Notes: generated by a model not told the origin, from the letters alone. A stretch of DNA of 64,000 nucleotides from AP-15 sp963833745 (GCA_963833745.1 CAWHZD010000003.1:372001-436000), one strand, 5' to 3'. Counted from the stretch's first letter, positions 24,363 to 33,821 are shown. A program made the numbers and translations.

Positions 24363-26657
24363 TTAGCGGGGTTGCAGAACCTGCTCCAGCTTTCTCCCCA
24401 GCGCCTCGGTTGTGAACGGCTTGCCGATCAAATCGACGCCAGCGTCAAGAGTGCCGTTATGGACAATAGCATTGCGGGCGTAGCCGGTTGTGTAGAGAAC
24501 CTTTAGCGCGGGCGAGCGCCGTTTGGCCTCGTCCGCGAGACGCCGGCCATTGAGACCGGGCAATCCGACATCGGTGAACAGCAATGCGATATCCGGGTGC
24601 TCGTCGAGAATCTGCAGCGCTACCTCACTGTCGGGCGCTTCGAAGACGCCGTAACCAAGGGTCCGCAGAGCTTCGACGCCATAAAGCCGCACATCCTCAT
24701 CGTCCTCGACCAACAGCACCCGCACGCGCCCGACGCCTGCTTCGACTTTCCGACGGTCCCCCAATGGCTGCGGTTCGTCCGTGCTCAGATGGCGCGGCAG
24801 ATAAATTTTGATCGTCGTACCGTGACCGATCTCGCTGTAAAGCTTGATATGGCCGCCGGACTGCTTGACGAACCCGTGCACCTGGGCGAGGCCGAGCCCG
24901 GTGCCTCGACCCTCCGGCTTGGTCGTGAAGAACGGCTCGAAGGCGTGAGCCAGCGCCACATCGGTCATTCCTTCCCCGGAATCGCTGATGGCAATCAGCA
25001 CGTATTGGCCGGGCGCCACCTCGGAATTGGCGGTGGCATATTCGTCGTCGAGCCAGGTATTGCCGGTTTCGATCGTCAGCTTGCCCCCCTGGGGCATCGC
25101 ATCGCGGGCGTTAACCGCGAGGTTCAAGATCGCGTTTTCGAGTTGGTTAGCGTCGACATGCGTGCGCCACAGGCCGGCCGCCGACACCGTTTCGACGTCG
25201 ATCGTCTCGCCCAGCGTGCGGTGCAGCAATTCTGACATCGACCCGACCAGCTTGTTGACGTCGACCATTTGCGGGGTCAGCGGCTGACGCCGTGCGAACG
25301 CCAGCAAGCGCTGGGTCAGCACGGCGCCCCGCTCGGCGGCCCGCCGAGCGGTATCGAGCAGCCGCGCCGCCCTGGCGGGGTCGGAGAAACCGGCCGGACG
25401 CTGCAGCAATTCGATGCTGCCGAGGATCGACTGCAGCAGATTGTTGAAGTCGTGCGCGACCCCACCGGTCAGCTGGCCGATCGCTTCCATCTTTTGCAGC
25501 TGGGCCATGGCGACGCGGCTCTGTTCCAACGCCTCCTGCTGGCGCTGGCGTTCAGTGATGTCGCGTACGACGTTGGCAAAGCCGCGCAAGCTGCCGTCAG
25601 GATCGCGCAGCGCAGTGACGACGGCACTTGCCCAAAAGCGCGAGCCGTCCTTGCGGATCCGCCAGTCTTCCTCCTCCGCGTTACCGGCGGTCGCTGCTAC
25701 TTCAAGCAAGCGTTCGGGCGCGCCAGACGCCACCTCGTCCGCCGGAAAGAAGCTCGAAAAATGGCTGCCGACGATCTCGTCGGCGCGGTAGCCCTCGATC
25801 CGTTCGGCGCCCGCGTTCCAGCTGACGACGTTGCCCGCCGGATCGAGCATGAAGATCGCATGATCGCGCACGCCGGAAACCAGCAGCCGAAAGCGCTCCT
25901 CGCTGCGCTGCAACGACGCCTGCGACCGCAGCATCCGGCGATAGCTGCGCGTCAACAGGAAGCCGCCGAACACAATCAGCCCGAAAGCGAGCGCAGCGGC
26001 AAGCGCGCTCGTCACCGCGCTGACCCGAACGACCTTGAGGAAGCTCGTCTGGCGTTCGGCGAGCAAACGGTTTTCGGCGGCAATGACGGCGCCGAGCTGC
26101 TCGGTGATCGCGCTCATCGCAACAGCGCCGACATCGGTTTCGACGATGCGCCGCGCGGCGTCGAACCCGTCCTTTCGACCTATTTCGATCGTCTGCTTCA
26201 ACTCCGCAAACTTGGTCTTGATCTCGGTGTCGAGAATTTTAATGCGGCGTTGTTGTTCTGGATTGTAGCGGGTGAGCCGACGCAGCTCGTCAAGCTGCCC
26301 TGGCGCTTCTCCCACGCCGCCATCGTAGGGTTGCAGATAAGAGTCGTCGCCGGTGATCAAAAACCCGCGCTGGCCGCGCTCGGCATCCTGCATCGCTTGG
26401 TCGAGCGTATGCGCGGCCGCGATTACCTCGAAACTGTGCTCGACGAGCGCCTGGCTCTCCCGAAGACGGGGAACGATACTGGCCGCCTTGTAGATCTCGA
26501 GCCCGACCAAAACCAGAGACGGCAGGAGAATCAGCGTCAGCCCGCGACGCAGCCCATTCGGCGACGTAGATTGCACGAGCAGCTGTCGCCATTTACCCCG
26601 GCGGCCCCGGCGCGGGGGTTCTTTGACGAACTCGGGATCACGCGTCAGGTCCGTCAT
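24363..26657 (-). CDS. hybrid sensor histidine kinase (CHASE3-PAS-HisKA-HATPase-REC)
   Basis: 764-residue inner-membrane sensor. TM1 (about 39-56, LTLILLPSLVLVGLEIY), a periplasmic CHASE3 domain (DAERGQRGFLITGDDSYLQP), TM2 (about 208-232), PAS (ERFRLLVSGVRDHAIFML, WRIRKDGSRFWA), HisKA with phospho-His in GGVAHDFNNLLQS, HATPase_c (N box NLAVNARDAM, ISDSGEGM, GTGLGLAQVHGFV) and a C-terminal receiver with LFTDVGLPGLNG as phospho-acceptor. No response regulator gene is adjacent, so its output partner is elsewhere. Confidence 0.93.
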   Translation of the reverse strand: MTDLTRDPEFVKEPPRRGRRGKWRQLLVQSTSPNGLRRGLTLILLPSLVLVGLEIYKAASIVPRLRESQALVEHSFEVIAAAHTLDQAMQDAERGQRGFLITGDDSYLQPYDGGVGEAPGQLDELRRLTRYNPEQQRRIKILDTEIKTKFAELKQTIEIGRKDGFDAARRIVETDVGAVAMSAITEQLGAVIAAENRLLAERQTSFLKVVRVSAVTSALAAALAFGLIVFGGFLLTRSYRRMLRSQASLQRSEERFRLLVSGVRDHAIFMLDPAGNVVSWNAGAERIEGYRADEIVGSHFSSFFPADEVASGAPERLLEVAATAGNAEEEDWRIRKDGSRFWASAVVTALRDPDGSLRGFANVVRDITERQRQQEALEQSRVAMAQLQKMEAIGQLTGGVAHDFNNLLQSILGSIELLQRPAGFSDPARAARLLDTARRAAERGAVLTQRLLAFARRQPLTPQMVDVNKLVGSMSELLHRTLGETIDVETVSAAGLWRTHVDANQLENAILNLAVNARDAMPQGGKLTIETGNTWLDDEYATANSEVAPGQYVLIAISDSGEGMTDVALAHAFEPFFTTKPEGRGTGLGLAQVHGFVKQSGGHIKLYSEIGHGTTIKIYLPRHLSTDEPQPLGDRRKVEAGVGRVRVLLVEDDEDVRLYGVEALRTLGYGVFEAPDSEVALQILDEHPDIALLFTDVGLPGLNGRRLADEAKRRSPALKVLYTTGYARNAIVHNGTLDAGVDLIGKPFTTEALGRKLEQVLQPR

Positions 26658-26776
26658 TCATTTGCCCTGCACAACCCCGGTACATCATCGGGAAGCTAAA
26701 GGATACCCGGCTGGCGCACAAATGCATCATTCGCAAGGCCCGCGGGAAACCGATGCCGGCTTCGCGGCTTTTCGGC

Positions 26777-27769
26777 CTATTTTCCGGCGGAGGCGGTTGC
26801 GCCGACGGGCGGGCTAAGCCGGTCGATGGCGTCGGCCAGCAGCCGGTATTTGACCTGGGCCACGTTGACGTCGCGAAAATAATTTACCAGATCGCCCCAC
26901 GGATCGTTGATCCGCCCAATTCCGGAAATAAACGCGACGACGCCGCCGATTTCGAGGTGATTGGTGTAGACCCACCAGCCCCCGACCAGCAACGCCGATA
27001 CACGCTGCAAGTGATTGCACAGGTTCATCAGAAAGTTCATCGAGAATTTTATTTTGAAGATCCCCATATCGAGCGCGAAAGCCTGCTCGATGCGGCGATC
27101 GTCCTCCTCGCCGTCGGCGCGGTCGATCATCGCGATGCCGAGCCGGCGCAACACCTTGATGCGCACCCCGGTGCGCCGGTTGACGGCCGATTGCAGCAAT
27201 GGCACGAAAATCAGCTGCGGGATGAACAGCGCGACAGCGGCGAGCGCCATCCAAGGGTCGATATGGACCAGATAGGCCAAGACCGAGACCATGATCCCGG
27301 CCTGCAATAGCGGCTCGGAAACGCTTTCTCCGACAAACCCGCCGATCGGCTCGACCTCGGCGACGATCATCGAGATCGTGATGCCCTGCGCCTCGGCCGC
27401 AGGTGAAGCCGCGGCGGGCGCTTCGACGACGGTATGCACCCGGCGACGGAGGTCGCGCTTAGCCCGTTCTCCGACCCAGCCGCGATAGATGTTGAGCCCA
27501 AGCTTGGTCGCGCCCTGAATGAGCACGACCCCGGCATACACCGCGCACAGCCATATCACCCCGGAATAGGGACGATGCTTGACCAGGTTGTTGACAATCC
27601 GGCGCTGCAATTCGAGCGGGACGACTTCGATCAGGGCGACACCACCGGTCAGCGCCAGCAGCGCCAACTGGTGCAGCGCGCTCGTCGCCAACGCATAACG
27701 AAAGACGTTGCGCGGCAACGGGCCCGCCGCGGCGGCATTGAAGTCATGGATCCAAGTCGCGACGCTCAT
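26777..27769 (-). CDS. stand-alone ABC-exporter transmembrane domain
   Basis: 330-residue protein matching the six-helix ABC_membrane (type I exporter) domain: LLALTGGVALIEVVPLELQR, GVVLIQGATKLGLNIYRGWVGERAKRDLR split over the first helices, SMIVAEVEPIGGFVGES and DPWMALAAVALFIPQL. No Walker A, LSGG or Walker B follows: the protein ends after the sixth helix and a short tail (SPPVGATASAGK). No ATPase gene is adjacent. Either it pairs with a distant NBD or it is a degenerate exporter half. Confidence 0.8.
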   Translation of the reverse strand: MSVATWIHDFNAAAAGPLPRNVFRYALATSALHQLALLALTGGVALIEVVPLELQRRIVNNLVKHRPYSGVIWLCAVYAGVVLIQGATKLGLNIYRGWVGERAKRDLRRRVHTVVEAPAAASPAAEAQGITISMIVAEVEPIGGFVGESVSEPLLQAGIMVSVLAYLVHIDPWMALAAVALFIPQLIFVPLLQSAVNRRTGVRIKVLRRLGIAMIDRADGEEDDRRIEQAFALDMGIFKIKFSMNFLMNLCNHLQRVSALLVGGWWVYTNHLEIGGVVAFISGIGRINDPWGDLVNYFRDVNVAQVKYRLLADAIDRLSPPVGATASAGK

Positions 27770-28113
27770 CCCGCTGCGACTATCGGATCATCTTTGGGCA
27801 CCGGCAAATGATCCAGGCAAGGGGAGCGCCGATGCCCGCTTCTCGCTCGCGGTCGTCCGCCACCCCGCTGTCCTGAGCAATAGCGGCTCGGGAGGTAGGC
27901 CGGTTTTGGGCGCGTCTTCAGCCGCCCCTCGGCGACACCACGGCAGGGGGAAACTGGATGCATCTGATCTCAACCTGATAAAACAGGTGGAGCAGGGAGG
28001 TGCGGGGCCGGCACAGGCGGTTCTTCGAAGACCGAGCCTTTCGTTTGGCGCGCCTTCGCCGCGATAAGCCTTGCGACGTTGACGGTGCGAAAGCCCTCGA
28101 AAGGGATATGTAA
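27770..28113. other. 344-bp divergent intergenic region
   Basis: Lies between the ABC membrane gene (minus) and the GH15 gene (plus) and should hold both promoters. I see no clear repeat, hairpin or additional gene. Confidence 0.4.
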
Positions 28114-29928
28114 ATGGCGAACTTGCGGATCGAGGATTACGCGCTGATCGGCGATTGCGGAACGGCGGCGCTGGTCGGCCGCAACGGCTCGATCGACTGG
28201 CTGTGCCTGCCGCGTTTCGACTCGCCCGCGTGCTTTGCGGCACTGTTGGGCAAGCCCGAGCACGGGCGCTGGCAGATCACGCCATGCGATCCCGAACCGG
28301 AGGTCGAGCGGCATTATGTCGATGCGTCGCTGGTGCTGGCGACGACCTTTGAGACCGCCGAAGGGGCGGTCGAGCTGATTGATTTTTTCCGGCCGCGGCA
28401 CGGGTCGCTCGACCTGGTGCGGCTGGTACGCGGCCTGCGCGGCCGGGTCAAAATGCAGGTCGAGCTGATCCTGCGCTTTGACTACGGCTATCTGGTGCCG
28501 TGGGTCGAGCGCCTGCCGGAAGGCGGCATTTCCGCGATTGCCGGGCCGGAGCGGGTGGTGCTGCGCACGCCGGTGCCGCTGAGCGGCGAGGATATGAAGA
28601 CGGTCGGCGAATTCGAGGTCGCGGTCGGCGAAACCATACCGTTCGTGCTGACCTACGGCCCGTCGCACCAGCCACCGCCGCGGCCGGTCGACGCCGAGCG
28701 CGCCTTGCACAATGCGCTCGCCTTCTGGCGGCAATGGGGCACGCAGTGTGCTTCGGCAGGGCCGTGGAGCGACACGGTCAAAGGCTCGCTGGCGGTGCTG
28801 AAGGGTCTGACCTATGCGCCGACCGGCGGCATCGTCGCGGCGCCGACGACCTCGCTGCCCGAGCAATTGGGCGGGCCGCGCAATTGGGATTACCGCTATT
28901 GCTGGCTGCGCGACGCGACCTTCACCTTGCTGGCGCTGATGCACGCCGGCTGTTCCGGCGAGGCGCGGTCGTGGCGCGACTGGCTGTTCCGCGCGGTGGC
29001 CGGCAGCCCGGAGCAGATCCAGATCATGTACGGGCTCGGCGGCGAGCGCCGGCTGAACGAGTGGGAGGTGCCGTGGCTGCCCGGATACGAAGGCTCGCGG
29101 CCGGTTCGTATCGGCAATGCCGCGTCAAACCAGATCCAGCTCGACATCTATGGCGAGATCATCGACGCCTTCTACCACACCCATTTGAACGGCCTGCCGA
29201 CGGCCGCGCGCGCGGCGCCGATCGTCGCTGCCGTCCTCGAGCACTTGGCAGGGATCTGGCGCGACCCCGACGAAGGGATCTGGGAGGTGCGTGGGCCGCC
29301 GCAGCATTTCACCCATTCCAAGGTGATGGCCTGGGTTGCGTTCGACCGGGCGATCAAGATCTCCGAGCGGCTCGACGGTGGCGCGGACGTCGCAGCCTGG
29401 CGCGAGATCCGCGACCAGATCCATGCCGACGTCTGCGCCAAAGCGTTCGACCCCGAGCTCGGCAGCTTTGTCCAGGCTTACGGGTCGAGAGCACTCGACG
29501 CGGCATTGCTGCTGCTGCCGCTGGTTGGCTTTTTGCCGCCGACCGACCCGCGCATGACCGGCACCGTCAAGGCGATCGAACAGCGGCTTCTGTTTGGCGG
29601 GCTGGTCTTGCGCTACGACACCGGCGAAGGGGTCGACGGGTTGCCGCCGGGCGAAGGGGCGTTTCTCGCATGCAGCTTTTGGCTCGCCGACAACTACATC
29701 CTGCAAGGGCGCTTAGCTGAAGCGCGCGAGCTGTTCGAGCATCTGCTGTCGCTGCGCAACGATGTCGGCCTGCTCGCCGAGGAATACGATCCCCGCGCCA
29801 AGCGTCAGCTCGGCAACTTCCCGCAGGCCTTCTCGCACGTCGCACTCGTCAACACCGCCTTCAACCTGACCCGCCGCGAAGGCCCCGCCGGCCAGCGCGC
29901 CGCCCGCGACGGCAAGGCCAGCCGGTAG
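28114..29928 (+). CDS. glycoside hydrolase family 15 protein
   Basis: 604-residue cytoplasmic GH15 enzyme (glucoamylase or trehalase-like). The N-terminal beta-sandwich starts with IEDYALIGDCGTAALVGRNG, IDWLCLPRFDSPACFA; the (alpha/alpha)6 barrel carries NWDYRYCWLRDATFTLLAL, GGERRLNEWEVPWLPGY, GIWEVRGPPQHFTHSK and EEYDPRAKRQLGNFPQAFSH. The acidic residues in WEVRG and LLAEEYDP are the expected catalytic pair. The length and lack of a signal peptide match the bacterial GH15 group that includes trehalases. GGGATATGTAA precedes the ATG. Confidence 0.92.
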   Translation: MANLRIEDYALIGDCGTAALVGRNGSIDWLCLPRFDSPACFAALLGKPEHGRWQITPCDPEPEVERHYVDASLVLATTFETAEGAVELIDFFRPRHGSLDLVRLVRGLRGRVKMQVELILRFDYGYLVPWVERLPEGGISAIAGPERVVLRTPVPLSGEDMKTVGEFEVAVGETIPFVLTYGPSHQPPPRPVDAERALHNALAFWRQWGTQCASAGPWSDTVKGSLAVLKGLTYAPTGGIVAAPTTSLPEQLGGPRNWDYRYCWLRDATFTLLALMHAGCSGEARSWRDWLFRAVAGSPEQIQIMYGLGGERRLNEWEVPWLPGYEGSRPVRIGNAASNQIQLDIYGEIIDAFYHTHLNGLPTAARAAPIVAAVLEHLAGIWRDPDEGIWEVRGPPQHFTHSKVMAWVAFDRAIKISERLDGGADVAAWREIRDQIHADVCAKAFDPELGSFVQAYGSRALDAALLLLPLVGFLPPTDPRMTGTVKAIEQRLLFGGLVLRYDTGEGVDGLPPGEGAFLACSFWLADNYILQGRLAEARELFEHLLSLRNDVGLLAEEYDPRAKRQLGNFPQAFSHVALVNTAFNLTRREGPAGQRAARDGKASR

Positions 29929-29959
29929 GACACCAGCCGGTAGGCCGGGCCGGCCGGGC

Positions 29960-30922
29960 CTACGCCGCCGCTGCGGCCAGCCCTTGGCGCAAGGCGGCGG
30001 CGCATTCTGCGAGGGCGCGACGCGACGTGCCGATCAGCCTGCCGTAACGGATGAAGCCGTGGTTGATGCCGTCATAGACCTTGAGGGTATGCGCCACCCC
30101 GGCTTTCTCGAGCGCCGCAGCAAGCCGGTGGCTGTCGTCCTGCAGCGGGTCGAGGCTGCCGACGATTAGATGCGCCGGCGGCAGCCCGTTGAGGTTGCCG
30201 AGGATCGGGGCGGCGCGCCAATCCTGCTGCTGCGCCGGGGTTTCGAGATAGGTCTCCCAGATCCAGCGCATCTGGGTCTGCGACAAGCCGGCGCCCTGGC
30301 CGAACTGCTGCCAGGACGGGCTCTCGCTGTCGGTCGAGTAGACGCCGTAGACCAGCAGCATGAAGCGGATCGCGCGCAGCCCCTCGTCGCGCAACGCCAG
30401 TGCCGCGGCGAGCGCCAAATTGCCGCCGGCGGAATCGCCGCCGACCGCGAGCCGGGTCGGGTCGATGCCGAAGCCGGCTCCCTCATGCGCGGCGAGCCGG
30501 GTCACCGCGACCATCTCCTCGTATGCCTTGGGGAAGCGGTGTTCGGGCGACAGCTTGTAGTCGACCGACAACGCCGCCGCACCCGACTGCCGGACCAGCT
30601 CGCGCAGCATCGCGTCCCAGGACGGCAGGCTGCCCTGCATAAAGCCGCCGCCATGCGCCCAGACGAGCAGCGGCGGCCGTTCGGCCCCGTCGGGCAGATA
30701 GAGCCGGCACGGCACCTGCCCGTGCGGGCCCGGCAGGCTGAGGTCGCGCTCCTGCTCGAGCGGGACCGAGCCCTGCCCAAGAAATGCGCCGACCCGGTCC
30801 TGGGCCGCACGCACCTCGGAGAGCGGCGCCTTGGTGCGGTCGGGAACCACGTAGCCGTTGCGCTGCAACAGCTGCCCTGCCGCCAACAACTCGGGATCGA
30901 CCCACGGTGTCGCGTCGTTCAT
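29960..30922 (-). CDS. alpha/beta hydrolase, HSL-type esterase
   Basis: 320-residue hydrolase of the hormone-sensitive-lipase family. Oxyanion-hole motif HGGGF in VWAHGGGFMQGS, nucleophile elbow GGDSAGGNLA (Ser), acid in GSLDPLQDDSH and His in DGINHGFIRYG: the complete triad. GGGAGAGAG precedes the ATG. It is convergent with GH15. Likely an esterase for short acyl substrates; the natural substrate is not deducible. Confidence 0.9.
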   Translation of the reverse strand: MNDATPWVDPELLAAGQLLQRNGYVVPDRTKAPLSEVRAAQDRVGAFLGQGSVPLEQERDLSLPGPHGQVPCRLYLPDGAERPPLLVWAHGGGFMQGSLPSWDAMLRELVRQSGAAALSVDYKLSPEHRFPKAYEEMVAVTRLAAHEGAGFGIDPTRLAVGGDSAGGNLALAAALALRDEGLRAIRFMLLVYGVYSTDSESPSWQQFGQGAGLSQTQMRWIWETYLETPAQQQDWRAAPILGNLNGLPPAHLIVGSLDPLQDDSHRLAAALEKAGVAHTLKVYDGINHGFIRYGRLIGTSRRALAECAAALRQGLAAAAA

Positions 30923-31004
30923 CGTCTCTCTCCCATCCTCAGGTCCGCCGATTTAACCCCGCCGCCCAACCATCCCGCAACCAGTCAGGCGGGCATTTCC
31001 GACG

Positions 31005-31195
31005 AATTCCCGGTTCGACGGGAAAAAATCGGGAATCCGCCTGACATCGACATCAAAATCGCCGAAAACTGTATTTTAAATCATAGGCTTGCGAATGATT
31101 TACCGTAGCGGACCTAACCGGGAATTTATCGGGCTTAACCGGGAATTGTTTTCGCCGAACCGGGAACTCTTTTTCGACAAACGGGAAATCCAAAA
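31005..31195. repeat. AACCGGGAA / CGGGAA repeat cluster
   Basis: At least seven copies of CGGGAA or its complement TTCCCG are spaced 10-90 bases apart, four of them as AACCGGGAA or AAACGGGAAATCC. One stretch pairs with itself (AATTCCCGGTT against AACCGGGAATT). It is a noncoding, AT-interrupted repeat region. Confidence 0.6.
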
Positions 31196-31323
31196 ACCCA
31201 AGCGTCGACGCCTTCCAGTGGAGCCATTCTGACACATCGCACCCAAAAAACGTTCTCACACCGTCCCACGGGTGCAGCCTGCGGCCGGCCCGAGGACAGG
31301 CGCCGGCCGGTGCCCCTGGCGCC

Positions 31324-31350
31324 ATGGATCCCGGCCTGCGCCGGGAAGAC
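31324..31350. repeat. REP-like palindrome
   Basis: ATGGATCCCGGCCTGCGCCGGGAAGACGA has a CCCGGC-CTGC-GCCGGG hairpin. Short units of this type (ATGGATCCCGG-C-CCGGGATGACG) are scattered between genes in many GC-rich proteobacteria. Confidence 0.55.
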
Positions 31351-31560
31351 GACCGAACGACGCCGGCGACGGCAAGTGTTGGGTGCGCACCAGGTTGCAG
31401 TGACGAACGGAACTTATCAGCCGAGCACGGCGAAATTGCGTCTGTCTGTTCGCGATCACTCGGGCCGCGCCGGTTTGCCCTGGCGCCGTCGCTTCAGCTC
31501 TGCGTCTCGGCCCGGCGGCAAAGCCTGGTGAGCACGCCCTCGATCGCGATAGCTTTGGCT

Positions 31561-31749
31561 TCAGGCTGACGGGACGTCGCCGGCGGGTCGCGATAGGTCG
31601 GCTTTTGCCCTATCCAGATCGGCCCGGATCACGCCAAGAAGGTCGGGTGAACCGCCGCCTTCCTCGGCCAGCGCCAGCGACTGGCGGAAGGTCGCCTCCG
31701 CCTCCGCGGCGCGGCCCTGATCGAAGGTCGCGCGGCCGAGATTATCCAT
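31561..31749 (-). pseudogene. TPR-protein C-terminal remnant
   Basis: 62-codon frame: NLGRATFDQGRAAEAEATFR is one tetratricopeptide repeat, followed by a second partial one and a tail. No upstream TPR units follow on; a GC palindrome lies instead at about 31765-31790. It is probably the end of a lost TPR gene. Confidence 0.4.
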
Positions 31750-31764
31750 GGTGATGCCGCGCGA

Positions 31765-31790
31765 GACCCCCGCTTCCGCGGGGGCGACGA
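31765..31790. repeat. REP-like CCCCCGC hairpin
   Basis: GACCCCCGCTTCCGCGGGGG: a 7-bp GC stem with a 4-base loop followed by CGACG, the form of a dispersed intergenic palindrome. It sits at the broken 5' side of the TPR remnant. Confidence 0.5.
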
Positions 31791-31827
31791 GGACGAGAGA
31801 TCGGTACCGTCTGTCTGGTCCGTGCCA

Positions 31828-32204
31828 CTAAGAAGATGGGATCGGAGCTGCCGCCTGCACGACCTCCGCGACCTCGTCCCGGATCAGCGGGTGAATATCG
31901 TACCTTTCATCCGCGTTTACGAAGTAAAGGACGAAGTGACTGTCGAGGAATCTTGCCAACCGGTTTCCGGGGTCGCCTCGGTGCTCGGCAGCGCGGTGGC
32001 GCGTACCCTGGCGATTTCCGCGAGCCAGCGGGCGTCGTCCTGTTCTATCGGCAGAAAGTCGCGCCGCGCGGCGTTGATCGTGTTTGCGATTACGAGAGGC
32101 GGGACTGGAAGACTCGGCAGGGATGTCGCCCGCACCACCGCGTCGCGCAGCAGTCGCAGCAGGTCGCGGAAATGTCCCCCGCAGACGCCGATCACTTGAT
32201 CCAC
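31828..32204 (-). pseudogene. ATPase-like gene C-terminal remnant, frameshifted
   Basis: Two minus-strand frames join at a GGGG run near 31969-31972. The first (31917-32204) reads VCGGHFRDLLRLLRDAVVRA and INAARRDFLPIEQDDARWL; the second (to 31828) continues NRLARFLDSHFVLYFVN, IHPLIRDEVAEVVQ. Together they look like the C-terminus of a P-loop NTPase-type protein. The N-terminal part is absent. The function of the intact family is unknown to me. Confidence 0.5.
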
Positions 32205-32384
32205 AAGCCCTTACCTCTCTCCCCTTTTCCAAAAAGCAGTCGTAAACCCTCCCCACCAAACCGGCGCTCAACCAAAGTTTCGGTATCCCCTGGCAACGAG
32301 GTTTGGGTGCAGGCGTTCCGATTTTAGTCAGAATATCGAGTTCATGCCGGCCGAGGCGAAACGACGCCGGCGCAGCCCCAAGAG

Positions 32385-33092
32385 TCAGTGGATGTCTTCT
32401 TGCTCGTCGAAGGCTTGGCGCAGGCGCGCAATTGAGAAGCCGGGCGATTTGGCGGCGTCGATGATGACTTTTTCGCGCCGGGTCAAAAGGTCGACCGCGG
32501 CCGGGACCTGCTTGACGGCCTCGTGCGGGACGACGACGGCGCCGTGACGGTCGGCGTGGATCACGTCGTTCGGCGAGACCACCATGCCGGCGACGCTGAC
32601 CGTGCCGCCGAAATCGACCAGATGCACATACGCGTGCGACGGCATGACCGAGCCGGCAAGCACAAAGAAACCGGGCGCCATCGCGTCGAGATCGCGCACC
32701 GAGCCGTCGGTGACGACGCCGACGCAGCCGAGCCCCTTGTGGACATTGGTCTGGACCTCGCCCCAGAACGCGCCAAACCCGAAATCGGGGATGTCGATGT
32801 CCTGGATCACGGCGATGCTCGGCATCGGCGCGGCGGCGATGTGGGCGTAATAGCCGAGGCGGATTTCCTTTGCCTCGTCGCGATTGCGCGGGTGCGGCTC
32901 GCGCGAGCGGATGGTCGCGGTGCGGGCGAAGGCGACGACCGGCTTCATCTCCGGAAACGGTGCCACCAGCGGGCGGCGGATAAAGCCCGCCGCGCGCCGC
33001 GCCGGGGCGACAAGCTCGAGCGCGTTGCAGATCGTCGGCGTGTCGAACGCCTTCAAGGCTTCGAGATCGGCGAGGTCGGGCAGGCGCGGCAT
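32385..33092 (-). CDS. RraA-like aldolase/decarboxylase family protein
   Basis: 235-residue member of the RraA / 4-hydroxy-4-methyl-2-oxoglutarate aldolase family. Characteristic blocks: FDTPTICNALELV, GFGAFWGEVQTNVHKGLGCV, VVTDGSVRDLDAM (the G-x-x-R-D metal/substrate site), NDVIHADRHGAVVVP. GGAGGAAA precedes the ATG. It is divergent from a VOC dioxygenase-like gene, which suggests a shared role in breakdown of an aromatic or keto acid; the substrate is inferred only at class level. Confidence 0.88.
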   Translation of the reverse strand: MPRLPDLADLEALKAFDTPTICNALELVAPARRAAGFIRRPLVAPFPEMKPVVAFARTATIRSREPHPRNRDEAKEIRLGYYAHIAAAPMPSIAVIQDIDIPDFGFGAFWGEVQTNVHKGLGCVGVVTDGSVRDLDAMAPGFFVLAGSVMPSHAYVHLVDFGGTVSVAGMVVSPNDVIHADRHGAVVVPHEAVKQVPAAVDLLTRREKVIIDAAKSPGFSIARLRQAFDEQEDIH

Positions 33093-33231
33093 CGGGTTTC
33101 CTCCGGAGGGCGGATTGTCGGGGCCCAGGCTTTATTGGAGAATGGCGGCGGCCAGCAAGGCTTTTCCGCCGGCAGGGCTTTTCCGCCAGTGGGGCTTTTC
33201 CGCCAGAACCCAAAACGCGAGGAGAACTGGG

Positions 33232-33807
33232 ATGGGCGACTACGATCCCGACCGGGTCAAGCAAATGAAGCGGCCGCACGGCCTGCCGTTCAATATCGGC
33301 AAGATCGGGCATGTCGTGCTCAACGTGCAGGATGTCGAGCGCTCGGCCCGGTTCTATACCGAGGTGCTCGGGTTCCGGATCTCCGATGTTTATCCCGAGG
33401 AGATGGTGCCGGGCGGCATGGTGTTTCTGCGCTGCAACACCGACCACCACGGCATCGCCCTCGTCGGCTCGACCCAAGCGCCGGCGGCGAATGCCGAGCT
33501 GAACCACATCGCCTTTGAGGTCGGCAGTCTTGACGACGTTGTGCGGGCCCGCGACCATCTGCGCCGGCACGGGGTCGCGATCGACTTTGAAGGCCGCCGC
33601 CGTGCTGGCTGCCAGCTTGCGGTCGAGTTTCGCGACCCGGACAACCACCGGCTGGAAATCTACTGGGGCATCGACCAGATCGGCAGTGACGGCTCTGTCC
33701 GCCCACCGACGGAATGGAACGGGGCACGCAGCCTCGAAGACGCGATCGCCGATCCGGTGCGCGGGCAGGACACGAGCCTACACGATCCGTCATTGCTCAA
33801 AGGCTGA
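33232..33807 (+). CDS. VOC-family protein (glyoxalase/extradiol dioxygenase-like)
   Basis: 191-residue vicinal-oxygen-chelate protein. ATG at 33232 has GGAG upstream; the long frame in front is only open by chance. Motifs: GKIGHVVLNVQDVERSARFY (first metal His), NHIAFEVGSLDDVVRARD (second His) and DPDNHRLEIYWGID (metal Glu), so a metal site is present. It is divergent from the RraA-like gene. Confidence 0.87.
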   Translation: MGDYDPDRVKQMKRPHGLPFNIGKIGHVVLNVQDVERSARFYTEVLGFRISDVYPEEMVPGGMVFLRCNTDHHGIALVGSTQAPAANAELNHIAFEVGSLDDVVRARDHLRRHGVAIDFEGRRRAGCQLAVEFRDPDNHRLEIYWGIDQIGSDGSVRPPTEWNGARSLEDAIADPVRGQDTSLHDPSLLKG

Positions 33808-33821
33808 GCGCTGCGCGGGGT

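Larger units (their letters stand above)
30923..31560. other. 638-bp intergenic region with dispersed repeats
   Basis: No gene is supported. It holds the CGGGAA repeat cluster (31005-31195) and a GC-rich palindromic REP-like unit (31324-31350). Frames through the cluster (for example FPVEKEFPVRRKQFPV on the minus strand) are translations of the repeats, not a gene. Confidence 0.5.

Noticed and set aside
24597..26699. Long plus-strand ORFs opposite the histidine kinase
   Set aside because: No domain motifs; mirror of third-position GC bias.
27788..28243. 151-aa minus ORF overlapping the GH15 start
   Set aside because: Arg/Ser/Pro-rich antisense sequence; the GH15 N-terminus on the plus strand is clearly conserved.
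30290..30335. Possible regulatory hairpins inside the esterase gene
   Set aside because: GC-rich coding DNA gives many such short stems; none has a T-run or sits at a gene boundary.
31053..31325. 90-aa minus ORF with FPV repeats
   Set aside because: The repeated peptides come from the intergenic CGGGAA repeats, not from a gene.
31828..33648. 606-aa minus-strand ORF through the RraA region
   Set aside because: Only its last about 45 codons look natural (the remnant at 31828-32204); the rest is out of frame with the RraA gene and opposite the VOC gene.
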